Shown here piece by piece: positions 11,101 to 22,300 of a stretch of DNA of 64,000 nucleotides. Origin of the DNA: Zea mays (lineage: Eukaryota; Streptophyta; Magnoliopsida; Poales; Poaceae); the NCBI RefSeq assembly GCF_902167145.1, contig NC_050101.1, positions 111,319,789 to 111,383,788 on the forward strand, written 5' to 3'. A model generated the notes under the pieces. It saw only the letters and a program-made list of their open reading frames with translations. It did not search any database and had not been told where the DNA came from. The translations under genes were made by a program, and so were the position numbers. The stretch's first letter is position 1. Each line of letters begins with the position of its first letter.

Positions 11101-12405
11101 TGGCGTAATACCATGTTTCTTCCCTATTTCCAGTACCAGGACTCGCCTGTCGGCTAGCTGAACCGCTTAACCGAGCGTGAGTTGCTCTATGCGGAAGGTG
11201 ACGAGTGAGGTATCCGTATCCCAGAGGCGTAAGAGTCCCTTGGCTCGGTCGGCCTTGCCACCCAAGGCTTCTCTTGCTCAGTTAAAGAAACCCTCGGCCG
11301 CTCTGCGATGAGCCGGAGCCGGAGGCAGCGGTGTCAGCATGGACAGAGGTGGAGTTGGCTCAAAAAGGGGGCTTCGTTGGCCCAGGAGCAGGGGACTTCC
11401 CAGGCCGAGGAGGCATAACAGCGGCGGCTGGAACTTGGCCAGGTCGTCCACTGGCGGGACCGACCCTGGAGTCGGGCTGCCGAGGCCATAACTGGGCTGG
11501 TGTCATCGGGGGACAGCTGGCTGAGGCTACGGAGGGGCTGGTCAAGCTGTCTGCTCGGGCCGGGTTCCTGGAGGAGACCCTGGCGGCGATGGCCTAGGCG
11601 CGGTGCCGACATCTTCCTTCGAGGTGGAGATGCTTCGCCCGTGTCGCCGTCCGAGGCCGGGTCGGACTCTGCCGAAGGTGGGGACGATGCTGAGGGTGCT
11701 GCTGCTCCCCCTATCGATGTCTGAACCTGTAGAAATAGTCTATCTGTAGTGTGCGTATGTTTTTGGCGGCCGCCGAGGCCCAAACATATCGTTGTCATGT
11801 TGTAAAGCTGTGTTTCTTTTCCTCTTGTTTCGAGTATCAGGACTTGTTCATCGGTAGCAGAATCATTTATCTGAGCGAGAGTTACTTTTCACGAAAGGTG
11901 ATGAGTGAGGTATCTGTATCCCGGAGGCGTAGGAGTCCCTCGGCTCGGTCGGCCTTGCCGCTTACGTGTACTCTTACTTGTCCGTAGGATTCTGTTATCG
12001 ATACAGTCGAGAAGGCACGAAAAATCGTTCTGCCAGGAAGGTTTTTGAGCGTTAAGTCGTGTTCAGCAGCAGAATTGCTTATCCGAGCGGGAGTTACTTA
12101 TCGCAGAAGGTGATGAGTGAGGTATCCGTATCCCGGAGGCGTAGGAGTCCCTCGGCTTGATCGGCCTTGCTGCTTACGTGTACTCCGTCGTTTTCAGGAT
12201 TCCACTATTGAAGTAGTCGAAAAGCGCGAAAGACCTTCTGACAGAAAGACTTTTTCCGAGGGAAATTTTGACGCAGAGGGGGTTCCCCCTTCTAGCCCCC
12301 GAGGGAGGGTCGGGCTTTGCCGAGGCAAGGCTAACCCTTCCTTGATGGTTAGACTTCATTTGTGTATGTAAAGAGAACGAGGCGTATGAGCGACTTGAAA
12401 ACATC
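8161..12405 (-). other. Long untranslated 3' region of element A
   Basis: About 4.2 kb of GC-rich sequence lies between the integrase stop and the polypurine tract. The corresponding region of element B (32223-36119) is similar but inverted. Open frames exist on both strands (antisense 10201-11049; sense 9485-8763), but none has a recognisable domain, and corresponding frames in B differ in length, so I do not call genes. It contains a 76-bp tandem repeat (8875-9085) and three dispersed copies of a motif around 'cggaggcgtaggagtccct' near 11220, 11925 and 12137. Long 3' regions with antisense frames are typical of Tat elements. Confidence 0.6.
8875..9085. repeat. 76-77 bp tandem repeat, about 2.8 units, in the 3' region of A
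   Basis: Units start with 'ctgaggcggctgtcgaaccc' at 8875, 8951 and 9028. An inverted counterpart lies in element B at about 35200-35400, so the repeat is a property of the family. Confidence 0.8.
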
Positions 12406-14903
12406 TTAAGGGTAAAAGCGACGTAGCTGTCGGATGTTCCAAGCGTTGCTGTAGATCTCGCCTTGAATGTTGGCCAGCTTGTATGTTCCGGGCTTCAAAA
12501 TCTTAGCGATGATGAAGGGCCCTTCCCAGGGAGGCGTGAGCTTGTGGCGCCCTCGGGCGTCTTGTCGTAGCCGAAGCACCAAGTCCCCCACCTGGAGGTC
12601 TCGGGACCGAACCCCTCGGGCGTGGTAGCGTCGCAGAGACTGCTGATACCTTGCCGAGTGTAGTAAGGCCATGTCCCGAGCCTCTTCCAGCTGGTCCAGT
12701 GAGTCTTCTCGGCTGGTCTGGTTGCTTCGGTCGTCGTACGCCCTTGTCCTCGGGGAGCCGTATTCTAAGTCTGTGGGCAAGATAGCCTCGGCCCCATAGA
12801 CTAGAAAAAACGGCGTGAAGCCCGTGGCTCGGATTGGCGTTGTCCTCAGACTCCAGACCACCGAGGGAGTTCCTTCATCCATCGGCTGCCGAACTTGTTG
12901 AGGTCGTTGTAGATCCTCGGCTTGAGTCCCTGCAGAATCATGCCGTTGGCACGCTCTACCTGCCCATTCGTCATGGGGTGAGCTACGGCAGCCCAGTCCA
13001 CCCGGATATGGTGGTCCTCGCAGAAGTCCAGGAACTTCCTGCCCGTGAACTGGGTGCCGTTGTCGGTGATGATGGAGTTCGGGACCCCAAAGCGATGGAT
13101 GATGTTGGTGAAGAATGCCACCGCCTGTTCGGACCTGATGCTGTTTAGGGGTCGGACCTCAATCCACTTGGAGAATTTGTCGATAGCGACCAGCAGGTGC
13201 GTGAAGCCCCCGGGTGCCTTCTGCAAGGGACCGACGAGGTCCAGACCCCACACAGCAAACGTCCAGGTGATGGGTATTGTTTGCAGGGCCTGAGCGGGCA
13301 GGTGTGTCTGCCTTGCGTAGAATTGACACCCTTGGCAGGTGCGTACAATTCTAATGGCGTCGGCCACTGCGGTTGGGCAGTAGAAACCTTGTCGGAAGGC
13401 ATTTCCAACGAGGGCCCGAGGTGCTGCGTGATGATCGCAAGCCCCCAAGTGTATTTCTTGCAATAGCTCCTGACCTTTGGCGATGGATATGCATCACTGG
13501 AGGATGCCTGAGGGGCTGCGGTGGTAGAGCTCCTTTCCGTCACCCAGCAAAACAAATGACTTGGCGCGCCGCGCCAGTCGCCGAGCCTCGGCTCTATCAA
13601 GGGGTAGCTCTCCTTGGTGGAGATATTGCAGGTATGGGGTCTGCCAGTTTCGATTAGGCGTGAGCCCATTCCGCTTTCCCTCGATGCGCAGTGCCTCACC
13701 CTCGGGGGCCGAGGGTGCCTCGGGCTCGGGCGTGTCGTCGGTCTTGACGGAGGGTTGATGTAGGTCTCGGGAGAAGACGTCCGGGGGAAACGTTGTCCGC
13801 CCCGAGGCTATTTTAGCCAGCTCGTCTGCAGTCTTGTTGTATCGTCGGGCGACGTGGTTGAGCTTGAGCCCGTAGAACTTGTCCTCCAGGCGCCGAACCT
13901 CGTCGCAATAGGCTTTCATCTTCGAGTCGCGGCAATGGGAGTTCTTCATTACTTGGTCGATGACGAGCTGCGAGTCGCCACAAGCGTCAAGGCGCCGAAC
14001 CCCTAGCTCGATGGCGATGTGCAACCCGTTAACGAGAGCCTCGTACTCGGCCACGTTGTTTGACGCCGAGAAATGGAGGCGCAGCACGTAGCGGAGGTGC
14101 TTCCCGAGGGGTGAGATGAAGAGCAGGCCCGCGCCCGCTCCTGTTTTCATCAGCGACCCATCGAAAAACATGGTCCAGAGTTCTGGTTGGATCGGAGCTG
14201 CTGGAAGCTGGGTGTCGACCCATTCAGCCACAAAGTCCGCCAAGACTTGGGACTTGATGGCCTTCCGAGGGGCGAACGAGATTGTCTCGCCCATGATCTC
14301 CACCGCCCACTTTGCAATCCTACCCGAGGCCTCTCGGCACTCGCTGATGAAGTAGACCGGCCTCTAGACGGGCAATGCATGCCCTTCTTCTCGTCTCTCG
14401 ACCACGATCGCGGCGCTGACCACTTGAGTGGTTGCGGCTACGTAGATCAAGAGGGCTTCTCCGGTAGCGGGGGGCACCAGGATGGGCGCGCTTGTAAGGA
14501 GCGCCTTTAGGTTCCCGAGGGCTTCCTCGACCTCAGGGGTCCAAGTGAAGCGCTCGGTCTTCCTTAAGAGGCAGTACAGGGGTAGGCCTCTTTCGCCGAG
14601 GCGCGAGATGAAGCGGCTCAGAGCCGCAAGGCATCCCATTACCCTCTGTACTCCTTTCAAACCCTTGATGGGCCCCATGTTGGTGATGGCCGCGATTTTC
14701 TCCGGGTTGGCCTCGATGCCCCGCTCGGAGACGATGAACCCTAGGAGCATGCCTCGGGGGACTCCGAAGACACACTTCTCGGGATTGAGTTTTACGCCTT
14801 GCGCCTTGAGACACTTGAATGTCGTTTCAAGGTCAGAGAGGAGGTCGGAGTCTTTCTTCATCTTGACTACGATGTCATCGACGTAAGCCTCGACCGTTTG
14901 ACC
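12406..14903 (-). pseudogene. Element A pol, second part: RT C-terminus, RNase H, integrase
   Basis: Reading down from the B insertion, the sequence continues RT with the catalytic EAYVDDIVVK just inside the junction, then a connection region (14750-14364), an RNase H domain (about 14180-13750, with MFFDGSLMKTGAG and NNVAEYEALVNG), and integrase with HHCC zinc region and core residues in VWGLDLVGP, ITDNGTQF and VERANGM (13463-12850). After a frameshift at about 12870 the integrase C-terminus continues to 12406, ending SNAWNIRQLRRFYP. Enzymes would copy element RNA into DNA and insert it; damage rules out function here. Confidence 0.85.
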
Positions 14904-14908
14904 AATGT
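14904..14908. other. Target-site duplication of element B, left copy (AATGT)
   Basis: AATGT directly precedes the LTR start TGTCGGGG and is repeated at 37927-37931 directly after the other LTR. Removing B and one copy restores a continuous RT reading frame of element A across the junction (MNHVFGEHI then GQTVEAYVDD). Confidence 0.95.
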
Positions 14909-16694
14909 TGTCGGGGACCATAATTAGGGGTACCCTCAAGGCTCCTAATTCTCAGCTGGTAACCCCCATCAGCATAAAGCTGCAAAGGCCTGATGGGTGC
15001 GATTAAGTCAGGGATTAGTCCATTCGAGGGTCTCGATCAAGCCTCGCCCGAGCCTAGCCTCGGACAAGGGCAGCCGACCCCGGAGGATTTCCGTCTCGCC
15101 CGAGGCCCCCCTCCAGCGGCGAATATATTTCCGGCTCGCCCGAGGCCCTGTCTTCGCCAAGAAGCAACCCTGACCAAATCGCCGCACCGACCGACCAAAT
15201 CGCAGGAGCATTTAATGCAAAGGTGGCCTGACACCTTTATCCTGACGCGCGCCCCCCAGCCGGCAGAGCCGAAGTGACCGCCGTCACTTCGCCGCTCCAC
15301 TGACCGGCCTGACAGAAGGACAGCGCCGCCTGCGCCGCTCCGACTGCGGTGGCACTTGACAGAGTGAGGCTGACAGGCAGTCAGGCCCGGCCGAAGGCAC
15401 CATAGGAAGCTCCGCTCCGCCCGACCCAGGGCTCGGACTCGGGCTAAGTCCCAGAAGACAGCGAACTCCGCTCCGCCCGACCCAGGGCTCGGACTCGGGC
15501 TAAGTCCCGGAATACGGCGAACTCCGCTCCGCCCGACTCAGGGCTCGGACTCGGGCTAAGTCCCGGAAGACGGCGAACTCTGCCCCGCCCGACCCAGGGC
15601 TCGGACTCGGGCTAAGTCCCGGAAGACGACGAACTCCGCTCCGCCCGACCCAGGGCTCGGACTCGGGCTAAGTCCCGGAAGACGGCGAACTCCGCTCCGC
15701 CCGACCCAGGGCTCGGACTCGGGCTAAGTCCCGGAAGACGACGAACTCCGCTCCGCCCGACCCAGGGCTCGGACTCGGGCTAAGTCCCGGAAGACGACGA
15801 ACTCCGCTCCACCTGACCCAGGGCTCGGACTCGGGCTCAGCCCCAGAAGACGACAAACTCCGCTTCGCCCGACCCCAGGGCTCGGACTCCGCCCTGGCCT
15901 CAGCTGACGGTCTCCGCCTCACCCGACCCAGGGGCTCGGACTCGACCTCGGCCACGGAAGACAGACTCGACCTCGGCTTTGGAGGAGCTTCCACATCGCC
16001 CAACCTAGGGCGCAGACTGGCCACGTCAACAGGAGGCGCCATCATCACCCTACCCCGAGCTGACTCGGGCCACGGAGAACAAGACCGGCGTCCCATCTGG
16101 CTCGCTCCGCCAGATGGGCAATGATGGCGCCCCGCATACTCTGTGACGACGACAGCTCTCAGCCCCCTTACGGAAGCAAGAGAACGTCAGCAAGGACTCA
16201 ACAGCTCTGACAGCTGTCCCTCCGCCAGGCTCCCGCACTCCTCCGACGGCCACGACATCACACCGGCTGGGTGCCAAAATCTCTCCGGCTGCCACGACGG
16301 CATGTACTTAGGGCGCTAGCTCTCCTCCGCTAGACACGTAGCACTCTGCTATACCCCCATTGTACCCCTGGATCCTCTCCTTACGCCTATAAAAGGAAGG
16401 ACCAGGGCCCTCTTAGAGGAGGTTGGCCGCGCGGGGACGAGGACGAGACAGGCGCTCGCGTGAGGCCGCTCGCTCCCTCTCCCGCTTGGACGCTTGTAAC
16501 CCCCTACTGCAAGCGCACCCGACCTGGGCGCGGGACGAACACGAAGGCCGCGGGATTTCCACCTCTCTCACGCCCATCTCCGGCCACCTCACTTCCCCCC
16601 TTCGCGCTCGGCCTCGCGTCGACCCATCTGGGCTGGGGCACGCGGCGACATTCACTCATCGGCTTAGGGACCCCCCGGTCTCGAAACGCCGACA
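14909..16694 (+). repeat. 5' LTR of element B
   Basis: Starts TGTCGGGGACC and ends AACGCCGACA. A TATA box CCTATAAAAGG lies at about 16386-16396, followed by the presumed R/U5 region. A 56-bp tandem array occupies 15419-15870. Confidence 0.95.
15419..15870 (+). repeat. 56-bp tandem array in the B 5' LTR, about 8 units
   Basis: Units read 'cccgacccagggctcggact' followed by 'cgggctaagtcccggaagac' and a short tail. The array recurs in the 3' LTR at about 36650-37100. Element A has a related inverted array with a 54-bp period at 42490-42715. It sits upstream of the TATA box, in U3. Confidence 0.85.
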
Positions 16695-16715
16695 GTTGGC
16701 GCACCAGGTAGGGGC
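16695..16715 (+). other. Primer binding site of element B
   Basis: The sequence TTGGCGCACCAGGTAGGGGC directly follows the 5' LTR. Elements A (41800-41780, minus) and D (63729-63708, minus) have nearly the same sequence at the same place. I did not assign the tRNA. Confidence 0.75.
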
Positions 16716-16754
16716 CTGCTACGTGTTGACGAACAGCTTCCCGTCAAGCTCCAG

Positions 16755-19628
16755 ATGGGCAGTCTCCAGCAACCTCTACAACCCGGGACGGTGCTCCGTT
16801 TCGGGAGTCTTGAGTTCATGTCCCTCGACGGCAGCTACGACATGATACTCATTCCACCGCCGGGCGGCAGCGGCAACGGCAGCCGACAACCCACCCGCCG
16901 GCGGTGGAATCGACGACGTCTTCCCCGCGTGGTGGAAGAACAACCTTCGAGCTCATCCTGCCCTCTTCCCCGCCGACGGAGGGGAAGGCAGGGCAACCAA
17001 GGCCAAGCAGGAGGCAGCGCCTCGTCGGATGTCGAGCGAGTCGACAGCGCCGGCACCCCAACGGGGGGCGCACCGGGCATCGACCTCGCGCTTGAGACGA
17101 AGGCGAGCGTCGTCTCCCCGCAACACGCCAATCCCGAGCAAACGGACGACGCCAGCACGCTCGCAGAAGGCTTGCTGGGTGTCACCCTCGTACCTGAGAC
17201 GACGGTGCAGTCAGTTCCCGACGTGACTTTATCGCCGCTCGTCGACCAAGAGGTACCGACCGATTCCCATCCCACGTCATTTGGATTCAGCCTCAACCCG
17301 CCTCGTGACTTCGCTTTGGCGGGCGCTCTCGTAGAGGCGATTCCAAACCCTCTGGGGTTTCGTATGCGGTCACCTTGGGACCGGCTGACGGACGTCTCGA
17401 CCTACGGGCCCTCTGGGTCCGAGGAAGACGACGAGCCCAGCTTCTGTTGGGATTTCTCTGGACTTGGCAACCCCAGTGCCATGCGGGACTTCATGACCGC
17501 ATGCGACTACTGCCTTTCCGACTGTTCCGACGGTAGCCGTAGCCTCGGCGACGAGGACTGCGGCCCAAGCTGCGAATGTTTCCACGTCGATCTAAGGGGT
17601 CCCTCCGAAGGCAACCATCTCGGCATGCCGGAGGATGGTGATCTCCCTAGGCCGGTGCCTCGCGTTGACATCCCACGCGAGCTAGCTGTGGTCCCCGTTC
17701 AGGCGGGGGGCCATGACCCACAGCTCGAGCAAATCCGCGGGCTGCAGGCCAGGCTCGATGAGGGAGCAGGAGCGCTTGAGCCGATCCGCCGGGACGTCGG
17801 GCAAGCATGGGCGGCCCAACCTCCGGCCGAAGAAATACGTCATCTACCCCAGGGCTTCCAGCACCGCATCGCCGACGATGTCAGGGTCAGGCCACCACCC
17901 GCATCCAGTGGGGTTGGCCAGAACCTGGCTGCAGCAGCAATGCTCCTCCGCGCAATGCCAGAGCCGTCAACCACCGAGGGGCGGCGAATCCAGGGAGAGC
18001 TCAAGAATCTCCTGGAAGGTGCCGCGGTCCGACGGGCCGAGAGCTCCGCCTCCCGAAGGCAGGGGTACCCCTCGGAACCTCATGCCGCGACTTCCCGATT
18101 CATGCGGGAAGCCTTGGTCTACACCGGGCGCACACGCAACACAGCGCCTGCGGCCCCGGGTCGCCTCGGCAACGAGCACCATCACCGCGACCGTCGAGCC
18201 CGCCTCGACGAGAGGGTGCGCCGAGGCTACCACCCCAGGCGTGGGGGACGCTACGACAGCGGGGAGGATCGGAGTCCCTCGCACGAGCCACCCGGTCTGC
18301 AGGCCTTCAGCCGGGCCATACGACGGGCGCCGTTCCCGACCCGGTTCCGACCCCCGACTACTATCACAAAGTACTCGGGGGAGACGAGATCGGAACTGTG
18401 GCTCGCGGACTACTGTCTGGCCTGCCAGCTGGGTGGAACGGACGATGACAACCTCATCATCCGCAACCTCCCCCTGTTTCTCTCCGACACCGCCCACGCC
18501 TGGTTGGAGCACCTGCCTCCGGGGCAGATCTCCAACTGGGACGACCTAGTCCAAGCTTTCGCCGGCAATTTCCAGGGCACGTACGTGCGCCCCGGGAATT
18601 CCTGGGTCCTCCGAAGCTGCCGACAGCAGCCGGGAGAGTCTCTCCGGGACTACATCCGGTGATTCTCGAAGCAGCGCACCGAGCTGCCCAACATCACCGA
18701 CTCGGATGTCATCGGCGCGTTCCTTGCTGGCACCACCTGCCGCGACCTGGTGAGCAAGCTGGGTCGCAAGACCCCCACCAGGGCGAGCAAGCTGATGGAC
18801 ATCGCCACCAAGTTCGCCTCCGGCCAGGAGGCGGTCGAGGCTATCTTCCGAAAGGACAAGCAGCCCCAGGGCCGCCCATCGGAAGATGCCCCCGAGGCGT
18901 CAACTCAGCGCGGCGCCAAGAAGAAGGGCAAGAAGAAGTCGCAAGCGAAACGCGACGCCGCCGACGCGGACCTTGTCGCTGCCGCCGAGTACAAAAACCC
19001 TCGGAAACCCCCCGGAGGTGCCAACCTCTTCGACAAGATGCTCAAGGAGCCGTGCCCCTATCACCAGGGGCCCGTCAAGCACACCCTTGAGGAGTGCGTC
19101 ATGCTTCGGTGCCACTTCCACAGGGTCGGGCCACCCGCGGAGGGTGGCAGGGCCCGCGACGACGACAAGAAGGAAGATCACCAGGCAGGAGAGTTCCCCG
19201 AGGTCCGCGACTGCTTCATGATCTACGGTGGGCAAGCGGCGAATGCCTCGGCTCGGCACCGCAAGCAAGAGCGCCGGGAGGTCTGCTCGGTGAAGGTGGC
19301 GGCGCCAGTCTATCTAGACTGGTCCGACAAGCCCATCACCATCGACCGAGCCGACCACCCCGACCATGTGCCGAGCCCGGGGAAATACCCGCTCGTCGTC
19401 AACCCTGTCATCGGCGACGTCAGGCTCACCAAGGTCCTCATGGACGGAGGCAGCAGCCTCAACATCATCTACGCCGAGACCCTCGGGCTCCTGCGTGTCG
19501 ATCCGTCCTCCGTCCGGCCAGGCGCTGCGCCCTTCCATGGGATCATTCCCGGGAAGCACGTCCAGCCCCTCGGACAACTCGACCTTCCCGTCTGCGTCGG
19601 AACACCCTCCAACTATTTGAGACCCTGA
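16755..19628 (+). pseudogene. Element B gag and protease
   Basis: The frame opens MGSLQQPLQPG. A retrotransposon gag capsid region lies about 18350-18840 (LIIRNLPLFLSDTAHAWLEH), then a basic stretch (KKKGKKKSQAKRD), a CPYHQGPVKHTLEEC metal-binding-like motif, and the aspartic protease region with LMDGGSSLNIIYAET near 19440-19480. An in-frame TGA at 18658-18660 interrupts gag, and the frame is lost at about 19612 where sequence is missing relative to element A. Gag forms the particle and the protease cuts the polyprotein; this copy could do neither whole. Confidence 0.85.
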
Positions 19629-20258
19629 CGTTCGAGGTGGTCGGGTTCCGAGGAACCTACCACACGGTACTGGGAAGACCATGCTACGCAAAGTTCATGG
19701 CCGTCCCCAACTACACCTACCTGAAGCTCAAGATGCCGGGCCCCAACGGGGTCATCACCGTCGGCCCCACGTACAAACACGCGTTCGAATGCGACGTGGA
19801 GTGCGTGGAGTACGCCGAGGCCCTCGCCGAGTTCGAGGCCCTCATCGCCGACCTGGAGAGCCTCTCTAAGGAGGTGCCAGACGTGAAACGTCATGCCGGC
19901 AACTTCGAGCCAGAAGAGACGGTTAAGGCCGTCCCCCTCAACCCCAACGGCGACGCCTCCAAGCAGATCCGGATCGGCTCCGGGCTCGATCCCAAATAGG
20001 AAGCAGTGCTCGTCGACTTTCTCCACGCGAACGCCGACGTCTTCGCGTGGAGTCCCTCAGACATGCCCGGCATACCGAGGGATGTCGCCGAGCACCCGCT
20101 GGACATCCGAGCCGGAGCCCGACCCGTCAAGCAGCCTCTGCGCCGATTCGACGAGGAGAAGCGCAGAGCCATAGGCGAGGAGATCCACAAGCTAATGGCG
20201 GCAGGGTTCATCAAAGAGGTATTCCATCCCGAATGGCTTGCCAACCCTGTTCTTGTGA
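19629..20258 (+). pseudogene. Element B pol, first part (protease-RT linker, RT N-terminus)
   Basis: In the next frame, GTYHTVLGRPCYAKFMAVPN leads to an in-frame TAG at 19997-19999. After it the frame continues with VDFLHANADVFAWSP and the RT start (HPEWLANPVLV) until element C cuts it at 20263. Element A has a TAG at the same codon (near 38490), so the two share the stop. Confidence 0.85.
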
Positions 20259-20263
20259 GAAAG
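20259..20263. other. Target-site duplication of element C, left copy (GAAAG)
   Basis: GAAAG precedes the first LTR and is repeated at 29228-29232 after the second LTR; joining the two sides restores the RT frame of element B (PVLVRK then GGKWRM-type sequence, here KGQKWRMCVDYTG). Confidence 0.95.
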
Positions 20264-21513
20264 TGAGAGCACCTAGAGGGGGGGTGAATAGGTGATCCTG
20301 CAATACTTCAAAACTTAAGCCACAAAAACTTGTTAAGTGTTAGCACAGTTCTTGCCAAGTGGCTAGAGAGGAGTCAAAACACAATAACCACAAGAAAGCA
20401 ATCACAGAGATGACACGGTGGTTATCCTGTGGTTCGGCCAAGTACAAAACTTGCCTACTCCACGTTGTGGCGTCCCAACGGACGAGAGTTGCACTCAACT
20501 CTTCTCAAGTGATCCAATGATCAACTTGAATACCACGGTGTTCTTCTTTTCTTTGCTCTTTTCCCGTTTGCGAGGAATCTCCACAACTTGGAGTCTCTCG
20601 CCCTTACAATAGAGTTTCACAAAGAAGCACGGAGTAAGGGAGGGAAGCAACACACACAAATCCACAACGAAAATGCGCACACACACTACCAAGAATCGAG
20701 CTCAAAGACTATCTCACAGTTTCTCACAAGAACAGAGCTCGAATCACTTAGAATCACAAACGGATGCGCAAAGACTGAGTGTGGATTATCAAGGATGCTC
20801 AAGAGTTGCTTTGTGTCCTCCTCCATGCGCCTAGGGGTCCCTTTTATAGCCCCAAGGCAGCTAGGAGCCGTTGAGAACAAATCTGGAAGGCCATCCTTGC
20901 CTTCTGTCGTCGGGCGCACCGGACAGTCCGGTGCACACCGGACACTGTCCGGTGCCCGATTTCTTTCCTTAACAGGCGCAGCCGACCGTTGCCAACCGTT
21001 GCAGATCTGGCGCACCGGACAGTCCGGTGCACACCGGACAGTCCGGTGCCTCCTTCCGACCGTTGGCCAGGCCACGTGTCCCGCGCAGATCGCGCGGCCG
21101 ACCGTTGGCTCAGCTGACCGTTGGCTCACCGGACAGTCCGGTGCACACCGGACAGTCCGGTGAATTATAGCCGAAGTCGCCGGAGAAAAACCCGAGAGCG
21201 GCTGGTTTGCTCCGCGCTGGTCTGGCGCACCGGACACTGTCCGGTGCACACCGGACAGTCCGGTGCCCCAGCCCGAAACAGCCTTTGGCTGTACACAGCC
21301 ACTCTCCACTTCTTTCTTTTCTTCTTCTTTCTGTTTCTAACACTTAGGCAAATATATTAGTACACAAAACCAATGTACTAAGTCTTAGAAACATACCTTT
21401 ACTTGTGATTTGCAACTTGTCCATCCATGGGCATAGATTCACAATTAAGCACTTGTGTTTGCACTCAATCACCAAAATACTTAGAAATGGCCCAAGGGCA
21501 CATTTCCCTTTCA
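20264..21513 (-). repeat. 3' LTR of element C
   Basis: Plus-strand ends are TGAGAGCACC and CCCTTTCA. A minus-strand TATA box CTATAAAAGG lies at about 20840-20851. Eight CACCGGAC(A/ACT)GTCCGGTG palindromes lie between 20917 and 21265, upstream of the TATA box in the element's orientation. Confidence 0.95.
20917..21265. promoter_or_regulatory. Four pairs of LTR palindromes (CACCGGACAGTCCGGTG type)
   Basis: Positions are 20917-20933, 20936-20954, 21012-21028, 21031-21047, 21127-21143, 21146-21162, 21228-21246 and 21249-21265. Each pair is separated by two bases (CA). Six are 17-bp and two are 19-bp forms with GGACACTGTCC. The same set lies in the other LTR (about 28631-28979). Similar palindromes are a known conserved feature of Sirevirus LTRs; a regulatory role is inferred. 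Confidence 0.75.
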
Positions 21514-22300
21514 ATCTCCCCCTTTTTGGTGATTTATGCCAACACAACACAAAGCAACTAGAACAAGTGCAAAATCACTTCAAATAAACCTCAAATTTAT
21601 TTTGATTCATCTTTGGCATATATGGATCATCCTTTGCCACCACTTGGTTTGTTTTTGTAAATCAAACTCAAATCTCTACCTCTAAGTCAAACACACATGT
21701 TGAAGCATAAAGAGAGTCATTCCAAAAGAGATTGATCAAAGATTTTAAAAACTCCCCCTATTTCTCATAATCATTACTTCTCCCCACAAGAAACCAATTT
21801 TTCACAAAAGAGACAATAAGCGAGTTTTGACAAAACAAAAGCTCTACCCTACTATTTTCAAATCTCTCAAGTGGTAGCTGATCCATTTATTGCTTTGGCC
21901 TTTATTTTCTCCCCCTTTGGCATCAAGCATCAAAACGGGATTAATCTTGGCCCTTTAACCCCATTGCCTCACCAAAAATCTCCAATTAAGAGCAAATGGC
22001 AATAGGAGTTCATGAGATGAACTTGGAATTAGTTACCCTCTCATCGGAGTGCAGTGGAAGTCTTTCATTGGTCCAAGTCCACCTTTCCCTTTCAATTCTC
22101 CTTCGAGACTAAATCAAGCAAACTCAAACACATAGTTAGTCTCAAAGGGTCAAGTTGTAACACATCTCCCCCTAAACATGTGCATCACCTTGCAACGGAC
22201 TTGTGAGGTCCAGGGAGTGTTTGTACAACTTGAGCACCACAATAAGCAACAAAATGCAGAATGAACATGATCAAAGGCATAAACACATGTATGCTACAAT
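21514..22300 (-). other. Repeated polypurine tracts and 3' untranslated region of element C
   Basis: On the minus strand AGGGGGAG-type tracts occur at about 22163-22175, 21909-21920, 21780-21790 (shorter), 21751-21760 and 21515-21529, the last directly beside the 3' LTR and thus the likely working primer. Multiple polypurine signatures here are characteristic of Sireviruses. I see no gene and no envelope-like frame. Confidence 0.8.

Noticed and set aside
15419..15870. Regular array that could look like a CRISPR
   Set aside because: The units are contiguous 56-bp repeats without spacers inside an LTR of a plant retrotransposon.
20588..21309. Open frames on both strands within the LTRs of element C (191 and 207 codons)
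   Set aside because: They lie over the palindrome repeats (HRTVRCAPDCPV-type peptides) and recur in both LTRs; they are translations of regulatory DNA.
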